Assembly (NCBI GenBank): GCA_028699855.1
Contig: JAQVTV010000014.1
Coordinates: 1 to 14,298 of the forward strand
DNA length: 14,298 nt
Origin: Candidatus Izemoplasmatales bacterium
GTDB lineage: Bacteria; Bacillota_I; Bacilli_A; Izemoplasmatales; Hujiaoplasmataceae
Direction of reading: 5' to 3'
This document shows positions 14,032 through 14,298 of the stretch, one piece after another. Numbering within the stretch: position 1 is the first letter of the stretch; each line of letters opens with the position of its first letter. The position numbers and the translations under genes were made by a program. The notes under the pieces are model-generated. The model had not been told where the DNA came from and did no database searches. It worked only from the letters and a program-made list of their open reading frames with translations.

Positions 14032-14298
14032 TTAAATCGTCCGGCGATTCTCGATCGCCTTAACAAGCGTTTGGTCATCCGCATATTCCAAGTTCGCACC
14101 CACTGGCACACCATATCCGATACGGCTGATCCGAATGTCCGTATTTTTCATGACTCGATGGATATACATGGCGGTCGATTCGCCTTCTTGAGTTCCCGAC
14201 GTCGCGATGATGACTTCCGATATCGGTTGCTCATGAAGGCGTTCCCATATTTTCTTTAGATTCAACTTTTTCGGTCCCACGCCGTCCATGCGTATATC
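14032..14298 (-). CDS. recR: Recombination mediator protein RecR, C-terminal 88 residues (5' part outside window)
   Basis: The visible part covers the end of the Toprim domain and the RecR C-terminus. Landmarks are DGVGPKKLN, EVIIATSGTQEGESTAMYI (the Toprim segment EVIIAT..P..EGE, with Ser-Gly replacing the usual Asn-Pro), SRIGYGVPVGANLEYAD and the terminal ENRRTI. Full-length RecR is about 200 residues, so slightly more than half, including the helix-hairpin-helix and zinc-finger regions, lies beyond the right edge. RecR works with RecO/RecF to load RecA at single-stranded gaps. No convincing terminator follows the TAA; the next gene starts from its own promoter. Confidence 0.96.
   Translation of the reverse strand, partial: DIRMDGVGPKKLNLKKIWERLHEQPISEVIIATSGTQEGESTAMYIHRVMKNTDIRISRIGYGVPVGANLEYADDQTLVKAIENRRTI

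Noticed and set aside
14035..14050. AATCG/CGATT hairpin at the recR 3' end as terminator
   Set aside because: The stem is 5 bp, inside coding sequence, and not followed by a T-run.

Overview
All genes in this window lie on the minus strand, so transcription runs from high to low coordinates. TGG is used for tryptophan and genes stop at TGA/TAA/TAG in the ordinary way (standard code). Shine-Dalgarno sites are strong (GGAGG-like). Three lipoproteins carry a Mollicutes/Bacillota-style lipobox followed by long Pro-Thr-Thr linkers. Together with the tandem DHH (NrnA/MgpA-like) genes this suggests a member of the Acholeplasmatales/Izemoplasmatales side of the Mycoplasmatota or a close Bacillota relative. 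This placement is inference: no rRNA or other taxonomic marker is complete here, and the base composition looks more GC-rich than classical Acholeplasma.

Layout, in transcription order: (1) the 3' end of recR (14298-14032). (2) A small two-helix membrane protein (13933-13601) with its own extended -10 promoter and a terminator. (3) A six-gene run, 13458-3001: ABC ATPase, two CUT1-type permeases, a substrate-binding lipoprotein, a staphylococcal-nuclease-like lipoprotein, and a 1317-residue lipoprotein made of Ig-like, OB-like and lamin-tail (LTD) modules. It ends at a strong terminator (2947-2974). No terminator is visible inside the run and most gaps are under 65 nt, so it is probably one operon. 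(4) Two overlapping DHH phosphoesterase paralogues (2853-1909 and 1916-957) with their own promoter and terminator. (5) The N-terminal half of a Na/Pi cotransporter (813-<1), with an extended -10 promoter overlapped by a 21-bp-phased direct repeat.

The genes suggest a working hypothesis. A surface nuclease and a surface nucleic-acid-binding scaffold cut and hold extracellular DNA/RNA, and a Ugp-like ABC importer takes up a phosphorylated product. Cytoplasmic DHH enzymes of the nanoRNase/pAp phosphatase family finish short oligonucleotides, and a Na/Pi transporter moves phosphate. The ABC-nuclease operon is the best candidate for an under-described system. The link to the DHH and Na/Pi genes is by neighbourhood and known family activity only, since they are separate transcription units. 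No intergenic stretch exceeds about 150 nt, and I saw no rRNA, tRNA, IS element or CRISPR array.
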